Assembly: GCA_015179125.1 (NCBI GenBank)
Contig: WHVA01000276.1
Location: forward strand, 84,083 to 148,082
Reading direction: 5' to 3'
DNA length: 64,000 nucleotides
DNA from: Gautieria morchelliformis
Lineage: Eukaryota; Basidiomycota; Agaricomycetes; Gomphales; Gomphaceae
Shown: positions 47,134 through 58,734 of the stretch, one piece after another
Layout: the number at the start of each line of letters is the position of its first letter
Numbering within the stretch: the first letter of the stretch is position 1
Program-made: the position numbers and the translations under genes
Notes under the pieces: model-generated
Told to the model about the DNA's origin: nothing
What the model saw: only the letters and a program-made list of their open reading frames with translations
Database searches by the model: none

Positions 47134-48047
47134 CACTGGAGGCATGGCAAAATTTCTCAAGTCAGGAAACCCCTTGAAAATTCTATGGAAATTCCACGTT
47201 TCTTGAGAGTTTCCTAGGATGGGAAATTTAGAGGAAATTTAATGTTTTACAAGGGTTTCCAAAGTTCAGGAAATTGTATAAAAATTGTAAAAATATGGTC
47301 CAGGAAATCCTGAGGAAACTGAGTCCAGAAACTGACAGTTTAACCATGATTTCCTGTCTAAAGAAATCATGAGGAAATTCTAAATTTCCTCAGAGTTTTT
47401 TGGTACAGGAAAATATTAGGAAATTCTGCAAATCTTGGCAGGAAATCTTGTGAAAATTTATATTTCTCTATGATTTCCTGACTCTGGAAATTATAGTAAA
47501 TATTCAGTTTCTAGGAGGAGGAAATTCACAATATCTCAAAGATTTCCTGAGGATTTCCTGGGTTGGGGAATTGTCTAGAAATTGGAATAGTGTGTTGACC
47601 ACAGTCACGTGACCTGGCCTCGTCTTAAATCATGGTTTGCTAGCCTTTGAAGGCATGGAATTGTATTTTTTTTGGCTAGTATGATGGATGGGTTCTGACC
47701 ATCATTATTTTCAACATTCGAATGGTCGATCGGTTGTAGCTGCACAGGATGTGTCACCCTTTCCCAGGCTGAGGTGCAGTGAACTGCGGAGGTCATGTGA
47801 TGTGTCTACAACCACCCATGATTTGTAAGTATTTCCCAGGCTGAGTTACGGTGAAGGCCGAATGGAAGTCCGCCAGAACTCAGCATGGGAAATCGAAGCC
47901 CAGCGTGGGAAAGGTTACTCATCTTTCGGAGTTACATGCGATCGGCGACTCGAAAGGTGAAAATTATGGCGGTCAAAATGCACAAATATTATTTTGCACG
48001 CGAAAATGGAACCGCGCGCCCCCTGGGTATGGTGTCTATGGGTGGTT
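47134..48047 (+). repeat. Left terminal inverted repeat of the CACTA-like element
   Basis: Nearly identical to the reverse complement of 50064-50979. Contains the short minus-strand frame 47605-47796 that is mirrored exactly at 50316-50507. Confidence 0.93.
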
Positions 48048-48093
48048 GTAGGCCACGAGTGACAAATACGTCGTTCGGCCATGCACTTGCCAT

Positions 48094-48165
48094 GTCGGCA
48101 TGACGCACGAGTTAGCCAAAGCTTGCAAGCTTTTGGCTGGGTCGTGCGTCATGCGTCATGCCGAC
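48094..48165. repeat. Imperfect 72-bp palindrome inside the CACTA-like element
   Basis: GTCGGCATGACGCACGA ... AGCCAAAGCTTGCAAGCTTT ... TCGTGCGTCATG ... CATGCCGAC. The same GGTCGGCATGACGCAC occurs at about 49745 as well, so it may be a dispersed small repeat. Confidence 0.75.
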
Positions 48166-48729
48166 CTGCCGAGCATCTGTCAAGGACAGTCTCACATGAC
48201 TATTCTGTATAGTCATGATTTCAATTTTCCATCACTACGCAAGTGTGCTCATGGAAGGCTAGCCAGCTAGCCAGGTGAAATGCAAAAAAGTCACTCATCT
48301 GATGAAATCCTATCGCTCAAGTTTCGACAGAGTAGATATGGGGATGCAGAGGTACAGTAATGGATATGCGAGTGTGGATGTATGAAAGGGATAAGACAGC
48401 GTTGAGGTATGGCGCTGTACACTAATCTTGCGCCGGTCTTCGCGAGTCGCAGGAAGACATCGTAATCGGACTGCAAGGAGATTTCATGTAAGGATGACCG
48501 GAACTTGTTCCACGTCCTTGTTTATTTCTTCATCACCTTTCCATGAACTGGAGGTATTGACCTTCCTCTTACTCGTGCACTGCCCGGATCTCTTCTAGAA
48601 AATCTGTGGGAAGAAGGGAGTGGGGTTGACCCCAGTTCGTCAAGTCTCGACGACACTCTGACTTTGGGGAGCTGTTGCCGGTGTACTTGTTCTCTGCTTC
48701 GCAACGCACATTCCTTATTATTCTGGGGG

Positions 48730-49181
48730 ATCCACACCAACGACGAGGGTGTCGGGCGTCCCAACGGCTTCCACACGCTCGTCCATTCTGGAAAAATAAA
48801 GCTTGTACGTGTAGATCCGTATGTTCTGCTGAGTGGGGAAGCGTTGAAAGCTAGCACAGTTATCCTTGCGACCGGATATACACCATCATAGAGCAACCTA
48901 TTTGATGGTGCATGAAAGCATTGACTTGTTCCGAAACGCGGCTGGACTGTACTGTACTAATAGAGCAAACGGCGGAAGAGCTTGGTATAGGCCGACATCC
49001 CCACAAGGGAATCGCGCAGGGTACTCGGTGCACTGGTAGCTTTTCTTCTCCCGTTTTAAACGCACGGCGCGACATTTTGCAGTTTACCACCAACAACGGA
49101 TACATGTACGAAGTGACATCTCACTGGATTTCGGGATATTTTCTCAGAGACGCAATGAAGCTCCCGTCAACGCCGGACGAG
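48730..49181 (+). pseudogene. Flavin-containing monooxygenase gene fragment
   Basis: Reads GFHTLVHSGKIKLVRVDP, LKASTVILATGYTPS (the conserved FMO 'ATGY' block), then TAEELGIGRHPHKG, and YEVTSHWISGYFLRDAMKLP ending at a GTGAGT donor (49182). The order matches the C-terminal half of FAD/NAD(P)H-dependent monooxygenases. Stops separate the two blocks, and the FAD- and NADPH-binding GxGxxG parts are missing. It is carried inside the CACTA-like element. Confidence 0.65.
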
Positions 49182-49229
49182 GTGAGTTCTGGATCTGAAT
49201 GATGCTTTTCATATGTCCAATGGCAGCTG

Positions 49230-49608
49230 CACACACGACACCGCGCATCGGAAAGGAGGAGGCTTGAAGGAGGGCTCGACTGGATTGAGGAAAGCAACTG
49301 CCAGAAAGGGATCCTGATCAGGTGTGGTTAAGTCAAAGATTGTACGACAGGCTGGATGAGTGTCCCAGGGTTTTGGGTAAGGACGAGGCATGGAGCAAGC
49401 AATGTACGGAGCACTGTTGAAAATGACTTCGCATCGGTATCTAAAAGTGCATATCAATGGTGTAAAGTAGAAGTAATCATCATCACACTTACTTGAGATA
49501 CCAGACAGAGGTCGTACTAAAACCTCAAATGTAGCTTTTGATGGTTGTTCAGCAGTCAAGCGAACCTGGATTGGCCCAGAAACAGATGCAAGAGCTTTAG
49601 TCGGTCAA
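49230..49608 (-). pseudogene. Exosome RNase PH-type subunit (Rrp46-like) fragment
   Basis: Minus strand reads KALASVSGPIQVRLTAEQPS and KATFEVLVRPLSGIS, then an intron (GTAAGT at 49492 to TTTTAG at 49441), then KSFSTVLRTLLAPCLVLTQN and PGTLIQPVVQSLT, ending in TAA at 49328-49330. 'SVSGPIQVR' and 'LVRPLSG' followed by 'L...L......NP.TLIQ' resemble the middle of basidiomycete exosome core subunits of the RNase PH fold. Only about 80 residues are present and no start exists. Frame phases across the intron agree, so capture was from genomic DNA. Confidence 0.6.
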
Positions 49609-50063
49609 AAGCAAACGACGCTGACCCTTTGACGTGATCTAGAGATTCGAAGACAATACCTATGGGGCGTAACGAAGAGGTTGAGTGGCCATCTATATGT
49701 AACGGCATTGAGGCGAGGCTGTCCCAGACAGATGCTCGGTGGGTCGGCATGACGCACAAACCTTGCCAAAGAAAAACCATGTACCTTGGGCTTGGTGTAC
49801 ATCACATGCGATCTAGACGACGTACGTCAGCTCTCACAGAAAGATGTTCCGAAAAGCGTCAAACGCACGTCTTAGACAACACCGGCGGTCCACAGAAACA
49901 GACTCCAACATCCGTGTCAGGGTGTTTATCCACTATGGACAGGAGACTCGGTCCCAGTTCAGCCTGCCAGAGTGGGTCGGCGTACGCAGGCAGGTGATGG
50001 CGTCTTTTTCCGCACCGTTACGTTGCTCATGTCGTCTTCCTTGACCTTTGCCATGAGGTGCCT

Positions 50064-50979
50064 ACAACCACCCATAGACACCATACCCAGGGGCGCGCGG
50101 TTCCATTTTCGCGTGCAAAATAATATTTGTGCATTTTGACCGCCATAATTTTCACCTTTCGAGTCGCCGATCGCATGTAACTCCGAAAGATGAGTAACCT
50201 TTCCCACGCTGGGCTTCGATTTCCCATGCTGAGTTCTGGCGGACTTCCATTCGGCCTTCACCGTAACTCAGCCTGGGAAATACTTACAAATCATGGGTGG
50301 TTGTAGACACATCACATGACCTCCGCAGTTCACTGCACCTCAGCCTGGGAAAGGGTGACACATCCTGTGCAGCTACAACCGATCGACCATTCGAATGTTG
50401 AAAATAATGATGGTCAGAACCCATCCATCATACTAGCCAAAAAAAATACAATTCCATGCCTTCAAAGGCTAGCAAACCATGATTTAAGACGAGGCCAGGT
50501 CACGTGACTGTGGTCAACACACTATTCCAATTTCTAGACAATTCCCCAACCCAGGAAATCCTCAGGAAATCTTTGAGATATTGTGAATTTCCTCCTCCTA
50601 GAAACTGAATATTTACTATAATTTCCAGAGTCAGGAAATCATAGAGAAATATAAAATTTTCACAAGATTTCCTGCCAAGATTTGCAGAATTTCCTAATAT
50701 TTTCCTGTACCAAAAAACTCTGAGGAAATTTAGAATTTCCTCATGATTTCTTTAGACAGGAAATCATGGTTAAACTGTCAGTTTCTGGACTCAGTTTCCT
50801 CAGGATTTCCTGGACCATATTTTTACAATTTTTATACAATTTCCTGAACTTTGGAAACCCTTGTAAAACATTAAATTTCCTCTAAATTTCCCATCCTAGG
50901 AAACTCTCAAGAAACGTGGAATTTCCATAGAATTTTCAAGGGGTTTCCTGACTTGGGAAATTTTGCCATGCCTCCAGTG
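50064..50979 (-). repeat. Right terminal inverted repeat of the CACTA-like element
   Basis: Reverse complement of 47134-48047 with very few changes. Ends ...GCCATGCCTCCAGTG followed by CTA. Confidence 0.93.
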
Positions 50980-52051
50980 CTATCAGATTCACGACCATTA
51001 GACTCATCCTCGCCCTCACCTGTAGATATGATCTAGAACTACGACATATCAACATCAAAGGTGCATACCTTAACGGGAAACTCGAGGATGATGTATATAT
51101 GCGTCAACCCGAGGGTTTTATTGTCAAGGGACAAGAACACCTTGTGTGTAAATTACACAAAGGGATATATGGGCTCAAACAGTCAGGACGAGTCTGGCAT
51201 CAGACTCTAAAGAGAGGATTAGAGGCACTAGGTTTCACAGCAGGACATGCCGACTCCACCGTATTCTTCCGGTTCAGGAACCATCACTCGATCGAACTGG
51301 CCGGATGGTACGTTGATGACGGCCTCCTCGCCGCTAATTCCACAGAGTCAATGGATCAAATGATCCGAGACATAGCTGGATCATTTGATATCCAAGACCT
51401 TGGAACCCCAGAACGATTGCTAGGAGTTAAGATCAAACGAGATCGAGAGGCAGGCACAATACACATCTCACAACCAGCGTTCATCAATACGGTTGCGAAA
51501 CGATTCAATATAGTGATTGGGAAACCCACCAAATCACCAATGGATAGCGCTGCTAAATTCCAAAAATCATCCATCAGTGACACATATATTGACATGCCGT
51601 ATGCCTCCCTCATAGGAAGCATCAACTACTGTGCCATCGCCACTCGACCAGAAATTTCTTACGCTACGAACAAGTGTGCTCAGTTCACATCGAAACCATC
51701 ACTCCAGCACTGGGAAGCAGCAAAAAGAATCGTACAATACCTTCTACAAACCTGAGACCACGGAATCCTTTTCAAACAGGAGGGTAAGGGAGTAGAAGGG
51801 TACGCACACAATCTCACTGGTTTCGCGGACGCAGATTTTGCAGGAGATTCGAACGACAGGAAGTCAACATCAGGGTGGATCTTTACCTTCAATGGATCAC
51901 CTGTCTCATGGGCTTCCAAGAAGCAGGGGCTTGTCACCCGATCGTCAATGGAATCAGAGCTGGTTGCTGGCTCCTTCACACTCCTCCACAGAGATTGATC
52001 CCGAGGCTAAATCCGAACATTCCATGTCTGCTCCACTCCCTGTCCACATGA

Positions 52052-52575
52052 TGTTAAGATAGTAATCAGTCAGACGTGCCATGGGATTCAAATAGAAAAA
52101 TGGATCTGAGTTTACCCTGCCCAGCATATATGCTGGGCTTGGAGATGGGGCCGCTGTCTCTGTGCCTTTCTTGTGGGGCAGCTGATTGAGTATGTATGCT
52201 GCAGATGACTTTCTCAGGTCGCTCCACAGCACCCTGTACCCCTGGCAGTCTGTTATTCTCTGCGGCGTTTGGTGCCTGCACCCCTCGGCGCCTATGGCCT
52301 GGCGCCTGTCGACGTCATGGCCAATGCCATCACCCGATAGGCGCGCCGTCCCTGATCGACCGCACATGGTCGATGCTCGAACTCCTGTATATCACCCGAT
52401 TTGTGAGTAATATAGCATGACATAAATTTCATGTGATCGTCGTCTGCACCGATGTCTATCATGAATATAATTTCTGTTTCTTTTGATTTTTCTTTCGTTT
52501 TTCTTTTCTTTCTTTATTAGTTGCCTTTTATATATAAATGATTTGAGATGAAATAATTGCGTTTGTCACAACACA
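52052..52575 (-). repeat. LTR of a minus-strand copia element
   Basis: On minus, the copia stop codon (52581-52583) is followed by GGGGG (polypurine tract) and TGTGTTGTGACAAACG, the LTR start. The proposed far end is TCTTAACA (plus TGTTAAGA at 52052). Contains a CT/T-rich tract (52465-52520). The partner LTR is not in the window, so the far end is provisional. Confidence 0.55.
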
Positions 52576-52580
52576 CCCCC

Positions 52581-52870
52581 TCAAACATGTGTGATCCCGA
52601 GATGATCGAGGGTAGAGACATGTTTGCGTGGTGATAGAGCTTTCATTAAGATATCAGCGAGGTTATGGAGCGTGGAGATATAATGGAACTTAATGTTTCC
52701 ACTGGCAATCTGATCTCGTGTGTAGTGATAGTGAATGTCAATATGCTTCGTTCGAGTGTTACTGACGTCATTCTCGGAGTGCGCGATGAAGGATTGATTG
52801 TCGGTGAATAAAGGGATTGGAGTGAAATTGATTTTGAAATCCTTGGCAAGTCATATCAACCAGATCCCTT
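52581..52870 (-). pseudogene. C-terminal end of a copia RNase H
   Basis: Minus strand: INFTPIPLFTDNQSFIAHSE, NTRTKHIDIHYHYTRDQIAS, GNIKFHYISTLHNLADILMK and ALSPRKHVSTLDHLGI, then stop. This is the standard copia tail (TKHID...H..R......I......AD..TK.L). Everything upstream is lost. Different from, and opposite to, the copia copy at 46640-51985. Confidence 0.85.
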
Positions 52871-53702
52871 CAAACCCTGTGGCAACAGGCCCCGTGAGGT
52901 GCTCAGTTTATATTTTACTGATATGTAGACCTGCATAGGAAAAAGGCATGGTGATACACAGTCATATGCAGCCCTATGTAGGCTATGTTAGTGTTGCCGC
53001 CGCCTTAGCTCAGCTCCAGCTAAGCTGTCAGCCAAGCCTGGATTTAGCTAAGCAGAGTGTCTTGTTCGGTTATGGTTTCTTTGAATGCGGTTGGTTTGTA
53101 AGCCGGTTAAAAACCGGTTGAAGCCGGCTCGAGCTGGAAGCGTGGGAAGGTGAAATTGTATTTGCGAATCGTTCCATAACTGAAGACATAACCCACCATT
53201 CACTGGATGCTATAATAGACCATCTAGGCAAGCTCCAGGAAACCACTTTCTTTGACTGTATGGTACGTTCTTGGCATATCTATGGTTATAAACTTGTAAA
53301 TGCTGACTTGCGTACGTAGGCTAGGTGTCCGATCATCCTTCACAATTGTCCACAAAATACATTTGACCCTTTTAACCATGACATCATTCAATTTTACAGG
53401 ACAGCGAGCAGTATAAATACAAAAAATAATATCTTAGGTCTTGTAAGTATTAAAGTATATCGCTTCAACACTCCAGAGCTTGTCTAAAATTACGTCTTCC
53501 ATAGCAGCCACCACGTATGGGCCCCACCCTTCATGAGAGGCAGCCATGTCCAATATATGAGGATGCTCTCCTTTGTATAGCCCAGGAAGATGAAGATGGT
53601 GTACTCCGGTCACACCCATCCTGAGGGACTGGTCCATGAAGACCAGCTGGCAGAGTTGTCACTCATAATGGTAGAGGCTTATCTCAAGGTCATGGGGGAC
53701 AT
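52871..53702. other. Unassigned sequence upstream of the hAT relic
   Basis: No gene recognised. Contains small inverted motifs such as AAGCCGGTTAAAAACCGGTT near 53100. May include the 5' end of the hAT element. Confidence 0.3.
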
Positions 53703-56262
53703 GTGCCTAGACCACCCACAGAAGTAGCCAAGGAGAGGTTGCATGCTATACGGGAAAAGCAACATGAGGATAGACTGGCTCAGAATGAGGAAGAATGCAT
53801 GGCACATGATATGAACACCTTTCTCCCAAATTCAGAAGCCTCACCTGACAACTCTGACAGCTCTCATATACCATTGCCTGAGTCACAGCCTGCTACACCT
53901 CCTAGTCATCCAACACCCGCTCCAGACTCTCATATAGCTTTGCATCATGTTTTCATCACTTTGCGTGCCATTGGTTCTCCATCACCATTTGGTAGACCTT
54001 GACCCCACACTCCAGCAGCACCAGCATCCCATGCACCTAGTCGGCTTCCCACACAGAAACCAGTAGTTCGGAAAGGTGCTGTCAATGTATCGTACTTCTT
54101 TGAACCTGGACATTTGACCAAGGGAACAAAAAGGCGGTGTAAACTGTGCTTGTAATATTTTTCTCTTGCTTTATGTTTTCAACACAACTTACTAATACAC
54201 GTTCATTTAGTGATCCCTCAGTAGAATACGCAGTCACCACAACCACAGGTGTTCTTCGTAGTCATCTTGAAAGGTTTCACGAGTATATGGATGCTTGTAA
54301 GTCTCATGGATGGAAGGTAAAGATCAAATCCCTGGTAAGGGCAGTGAATGATGACAATGCTCCGATAATGTCTTCATTGCCCCGACCTCCATTTTCTGTG
54401 GCCGTGTGTAAAGCTGCTCTTGTCAACTGGATCGTTGCTGATGATCAGGTACATACTTCTTAATATCACATTTCTACATAACCTGACATAATGATATAGT
54501 CAATCAATGTTGTCGAATGCCCTGAATTTCGACACTTGGTCTTTACCCTTCAAGAATCATTATCAGAAAAGGATCTTCCCCATTGCACAGCTATTTGGAA
54601 CCTGGTGACATCGGCCTGGAACTGTCATTTTGCAGAGCTTAAGTCTGAACTGGAGGTAAGCACTATACAATTGACTATGCTCTATAGATAAGTTAATTGA
54701 CAGCCTTTGCATTAAGCACACTGCTGGCAAAATATTGCTTACCACAGATTTATAGGACAACAAAGGCATGCATGCCTTCAGTGCAGTTACAGCTCACTAC
54801 TTGGTGTGAGGAGACCGGTCCTCATTCAGCAATCATCGCTGTCTAACACTGAGGTCATCACTGATCAGATTCCTCCCTCTGCCTGGCCGACACTATGGTC
54901 AAACACTCACAAAAGGGTTGTTATATGTAATGGACCGTGTAAATATAACCAACAAGGTGAGCCGCTTTCTGCACTTGTACAACCAGATTTATTTTCAAGT
55001 TTGTATAGATCAGATTTGTGACCACCAATGGTGCTTCAAACAATAGCGCAATGATGCATGACTTTGAGCATCTACTCCTTGATCACTCAATTAGCTTTGA
55101 TAGCTTAGAGCAACACTTACTGTGCCTGACAGTTAATCTGGCATGATGTTCCCTTACTTTTTAACATGTTGCAGCTGCCTTCCGCACCGACTCCATCTGA
55201 CTGTCATGGGATGCTCCGCAAAATGACAATCATTGACGCCCTTGAAAACAGTACAATGAACTGCAAAGTGCCAGTAGTGATCAACTCTCAAGTGCAAACA
55301 CCTGCACAGACACTGCAGCATTATCCGATTGCCATCATCCAGAATATTACAAATTCTATACAATCATCACAGTTGCGTCGGTGTTACATATCGGAAATCC
55401 CAGAGGTCGGAACTAGAAAGGACAATGGCTTCAACTTATATGTTGCGCCCCTGATGAACTACTGTCCTAAGTATTTCGGATTTGACTTCCGGATGTCAGA
55501 GGAGGCGGAAGTTGGGAAGAAAGTACCAAGAGTCAAAGGGTCGGAGGACAAAGGTCGGAGGAGGAGGAAGAGGCGGAAGACAGAGTGCGAGGGTGGAGAG
55601 AGAGACAAAACTTGCAAGACTCGCGGTGCTAAGAACAGGAGATAGTGTGAAGGGATTCATGTATAGAAGTCGATTATCTGATTGCAGAAACGGAGACATA
55701 CATGTGGGGGTTTTTATACAAAGAGCTGAAGCAACAAGTAATAGTGTAGTACTAAGCAAATTCCGGAGGGGGGGGAATTGGATAGACATACGGGGTAGGT
55801 ATCTAATGCGGAACAAGGGGATGACAAGGGTGTGCAGGGTAGAGTAAGTATAATGGCAAAAGAACAAAGGTGTGTAAGTACAATAGGCATCGGAACCAAC
55901 GGAAATATGGAAATGGTATCTTGCTGTGTTCAGGGTCGAGTACGGAGGCCGGTGGGTAGAGTCGACCAAGGGTACTGAAGAACAAGGGGTCGAGGTTGTG
56001 GGTTGCAGATGTTGCAGAATAGAGTCAAAGGTGCTGCGAAGGTGTTCCGGAGGTGGTGGGGATGGTTGACTGGAACAGTCATAACAGTCGAGAAGAGTTC
56101 AAGGAAGTCATTATGTGTGAGAATCGGCCACAGCAATGGTTGGATGTGAACGGTAATGCTTATGAGATACCAGACCTATGCCTTATACATGACAGCCCAC
56201 TGCAATGGGGGTCAACCTACCTGATAATAGAGTGTAGTCTTGTCCTTCAGAAGGTGCGTATT
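53703..56262 (+). pseudogene. hAT transposase relic with BED zinc finger
   Basis: Blocks in order: an N-terminal Pro/Ser-rich part (MPRPPTEVAKERLHAIREKQ), BED-like finger (VSYFFEPGHLTKGTKRRCKL with C, then GVLRSHLERFHEYM), VVECPEFRHLVFTLQESL, then GKILLTTDL-stop-DNKGMHAFSAVTAHYLV, then TNGASNNSAMMHDFEHLLLD and LCLTVNLA, and after a solo LTR, QQWLDVNGNAYEIPDL and LQWGSTYLIIECSLVLQK. These correspond to the D-W, N-A-S-N-N and R-W-S-S-T motifs of hAT transposases. A TAG at 54753-54755 replaces the conserved Trp, more stops follow, and introns of 50-60 nt separate blocks. The C-terminal dimerisation domain is absent. Confidence 0.8.
55382..56086 (+). repeat. Solo LTR (family 1, copy B), TSD GTCGG/GTCGA
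   Basis: 705 bp, begins TGTTACATATCGGAAATCCC and ends AGTCATAACA. Flanked by GTCGG on the left (55377-55381) and GTCGA on the right. Inserted within the hAT relic. Confidence 0.85.
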
Positions 56263-57961
56263 TCACTGATCAGTTCTAAGGAGGTTGTTCAGAAACTATA
56301 AGAAGTACCAAACTCTAATATTTCCTTAAGATCATTTAAATACTGGAATCTATTCTAAACATAATTTGGATTTTAAAACTTTTCGAATTTTTAAGACTTA
56401 TTTGTACATCATGAAACAAAGCTTCTGTTAAGAGCTGAATAGATTATGAAACACTCTGGTGAGTTAGAACTTTAAGAATTTTAAAAGGTATACTCCCTTA
56501 AATAGTACATTCCATACACATGTATGCCATTGGCACCTTTAAATACATATGTGTTACCTCGGAATGGGTGAGTTAACTAGAAGATATTTCTATTTGATTC
56601 AACGTACTAAGAATACCTGGGCAGGTTTGCTTAATTAGAAAGGCTTAGGATGAAAAATCTCCAATAGTATCTTATATATTTTACATGGAAAGAACTGCAG
56701 TTTAGTTTTAAAAAATGGAGTACCAACCAAAGTATTAACAGATATCTAGAAACAGCAGGAAATCATATACAATGGATTCTATTAAATGACCTTTAATTGT
56801 TTAGCATGTAACATGGAGAACTATTTCCTAGAATTGCCTTTTAATCATAGAATAGTTTCAGAAAAGATATCACTATTTAAAGATGGAGTTTTATGAGAAT
56901 GTCAGTTTTATTAGTAAACATCTGATATTATAGTAATTCCAAACACCCTCCATAATTATATATATTCATATATACTGTATCACATGACCTTTTTGATTAA
57001 CCTCCTGTGGGTTGCAGATTTTGTAACTTCTCCAGATCAGATTTTTGTGGGCTGGTTACCAAACGTGCCCATAGACTACAATATGAAGTAATAGTACTTG
57101 GATAGATATTTGTAACAGATATGAGTAGGAGTATTAGTATGAATAGTTATAATGATATAGTGTATATTAAAAGTTGATAGAAAAAATAAGAAGACACATA
57201 AAAGTAAGAAGAGGTGTTCTCATCAGCGGAGCGGCCACTTGGGAGGGACAAAAATAGAATTATTTATATCCCAACAATCAAATTGCCATATACTTTCACC
57301 ATCTTCTTTTCTATAATCTGAGAATAAAATGGGTGAAGCTACATGTAATAAAAAGTTTCAACCATCGGCCAAGGTAGGGATCCTAGATGCTACTAGGTGC
57401 TGTAACTCTTGTATACCCTCATCCCAAATCCAGACTGTTCTCACAATTCCTTGATGATTTTGTATTCAATTTTCAGTTGGATATCAATCAGGCTAGCAAT
57501 AGGTTGGTAAAATATGCAGCAACTCACCTGCTGAAACCTAGCCTTAATTTGCTTGGCATTCTTCTTGTTCTTGTCCTCAGTAATGTCTCATAATTCTTAC
57601 AGGATGAAAGACCACACCACAGCCTTGAAGCCATTGTTGGCTGTGTTCCCCACAGCAACTTGCGTGAGTAGAACACCAATCAGGGGTTCTTCTGCTGCTG
57701 CAGTCCACTTGGCTTTGGTGCTAGCATTGGCCGATTCAGCCTTCCTTGGTGCATTCTCAGTTGGATTTAACATGGGGATGGTATGGAAACAAGTGCAGCA
57801 CCTGCAGTGACTCATGACTTCAAACCTCAATGGTCATGTCACTAACTTGAGCTTGCAAGGCAAGCACAAGGCCAAACCCCTTCATGATCTGGCCACTATG
57901 CTGACAAGAGCCACTGCTGCTTGGGAGGTTATTCATGTTAGTAATCAAGGAGATGAGTCAA
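56263..57961. other. AT-rich unassigned region
   Basis: Mostly AT-rich (56300-57380) with many short A/T-runs and no open frame over 70 codons. Between 57390 and 57960 short plus-strand frames exist but none matches the copia sequence that follows at 57962. Confidence 0.3.
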
Positions 57962-58734
57962 GACTTCCCTAACCAATCTATATGAAGTAGCTGTATAGAT
58001 ATGAGAGTGAGAATAAAGACAATGTGCTCCTGGTCAAGAAAGCCATACATGGGCTAAACCAATCTGGAAGGAAATGGTATAAATGTCTAAGCAGCGAATT
58101 TATGAAGCTAGGATTCACAAAATCAGCTTCTGATGCAGCTGTATTTTATAGACAAGGTGCCAGAGGCCATGCAATTATTGTGACAGCAGTTGATGACCTG
58201 AATATCACTGCTGAAAACCAGTCAACTCTCGATGGAGTACAAGATAGTCTCAAACCGGTCTTTAGTATGAAAGATCTGGGTGAGATACATTGGTTACTCA
58301 ACCTCAAAATTGAAAGAGACTGGAAAAACAAGATGATCACAATCTCTCAACCTGCATGCATATATTGAAAGAATCCTGAAGTGTTTCAATCTAGAAGACG
58401 CTAAAGTATGCCGTATGCCTCTGGACTCAAATAGAAAACTATCAAAATGCCAATGCCCTCAAAGTGAGACAGGAAAGAATTCCATAGTGAAAATGCCATA
58501 TAGGCAAGCAATCGGATCACTCATTTTGGCAGCACTAGCCACCCAACCAGACATTGCATTTGCAGTGTCATTACATCTCAATTCCTTGCCAGGTGGAACA
58601 CATTGGAATGCAGTCAAACAAGTCTTTGAATATTTGAAGACTACAAAAGACTACAAATTAACACTTGGAAAGAATCGAGAAGGACTGGTTGGTTATGCCA
58701 ATGCTGATTGGGCTTCGCAAGAGCATAGGCATTC
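57962..58734 (+). pseudogene. Copia RT and RNase H fragment
   Basis: KAIHGLNQSGRKWYKCLSSE, LGFTKSASDAAVFYRQGARG, the catalytic TAVDDLNIT (V-D-D), KDLGEIHWLLNLKIERDW, then in another frame MPYRQAIGSLILAALATQPD and GYANADWASQEHRHS, where a solo LTR interrupts it. An in-frame TAG lies in IYMK-stop-LYRYESE near 57985 and a frame change near 58370. A different family from the copia copy at 46640. Confidence 0.85.

Larger units (their letters stand above)
47134..50979. mobile_element. CACTA-like element with captured host gene fragments, TSD CTA
   Basis: Begins CACTGGAGGCATGGCAAAAT and ends with the reverse complement, flanked by 3-bp duplication CTA (47131-47133, 50980-50982). A 3-bp TSD and CACT terminus fit the CMC/En-Spm (CACTA) superfamily. 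The terminal inverted repeats are about 915 bp and dense in AGGAAAT/ATTTCCT motifs, resembling CACTA subterminal repeats. No transposase is encoded. The 2-kb centre carries fragments of a flavin monooxygenase gene (plus) and of an exosome RNase PH-type gene (minus), both with introns. Confidence 0.85.
46640..51985 (+). pseudogene. Copia polyprotein (RT and RNase H), split by a CACTA-like element
   Basis: Left part (46640-47133): REAMNSPEAEYW, DTLMGYHTWTLVERPP, GNRWVFKIKRD, SRLVAQGFTQIEGLDFNETF. Right part (50980-51985): AYLNGKLEDDVYMRQPEGF, KGIYGLKQSGRVWHQ, the catalytic GWYVDDGLLAA, LLGVKIKRDREAGTIHISQP, then RNase H with FADADFAGDSNDRKSTSGW and PVSWASKKQGLV. The two halves join in frame when one CTA target copy is kept. 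Gag, protease and integrase are missing on the left. TGA at 51753-51755 and later stops disable it. Confidence 0.9.

Noticed and set aside
46640-51985. Two separate copia elements on either side of the inverted repeats
   Set aside because: The left and right halves join at the same codon when one CTA is kept, so it is one element interrupted by an insertion.
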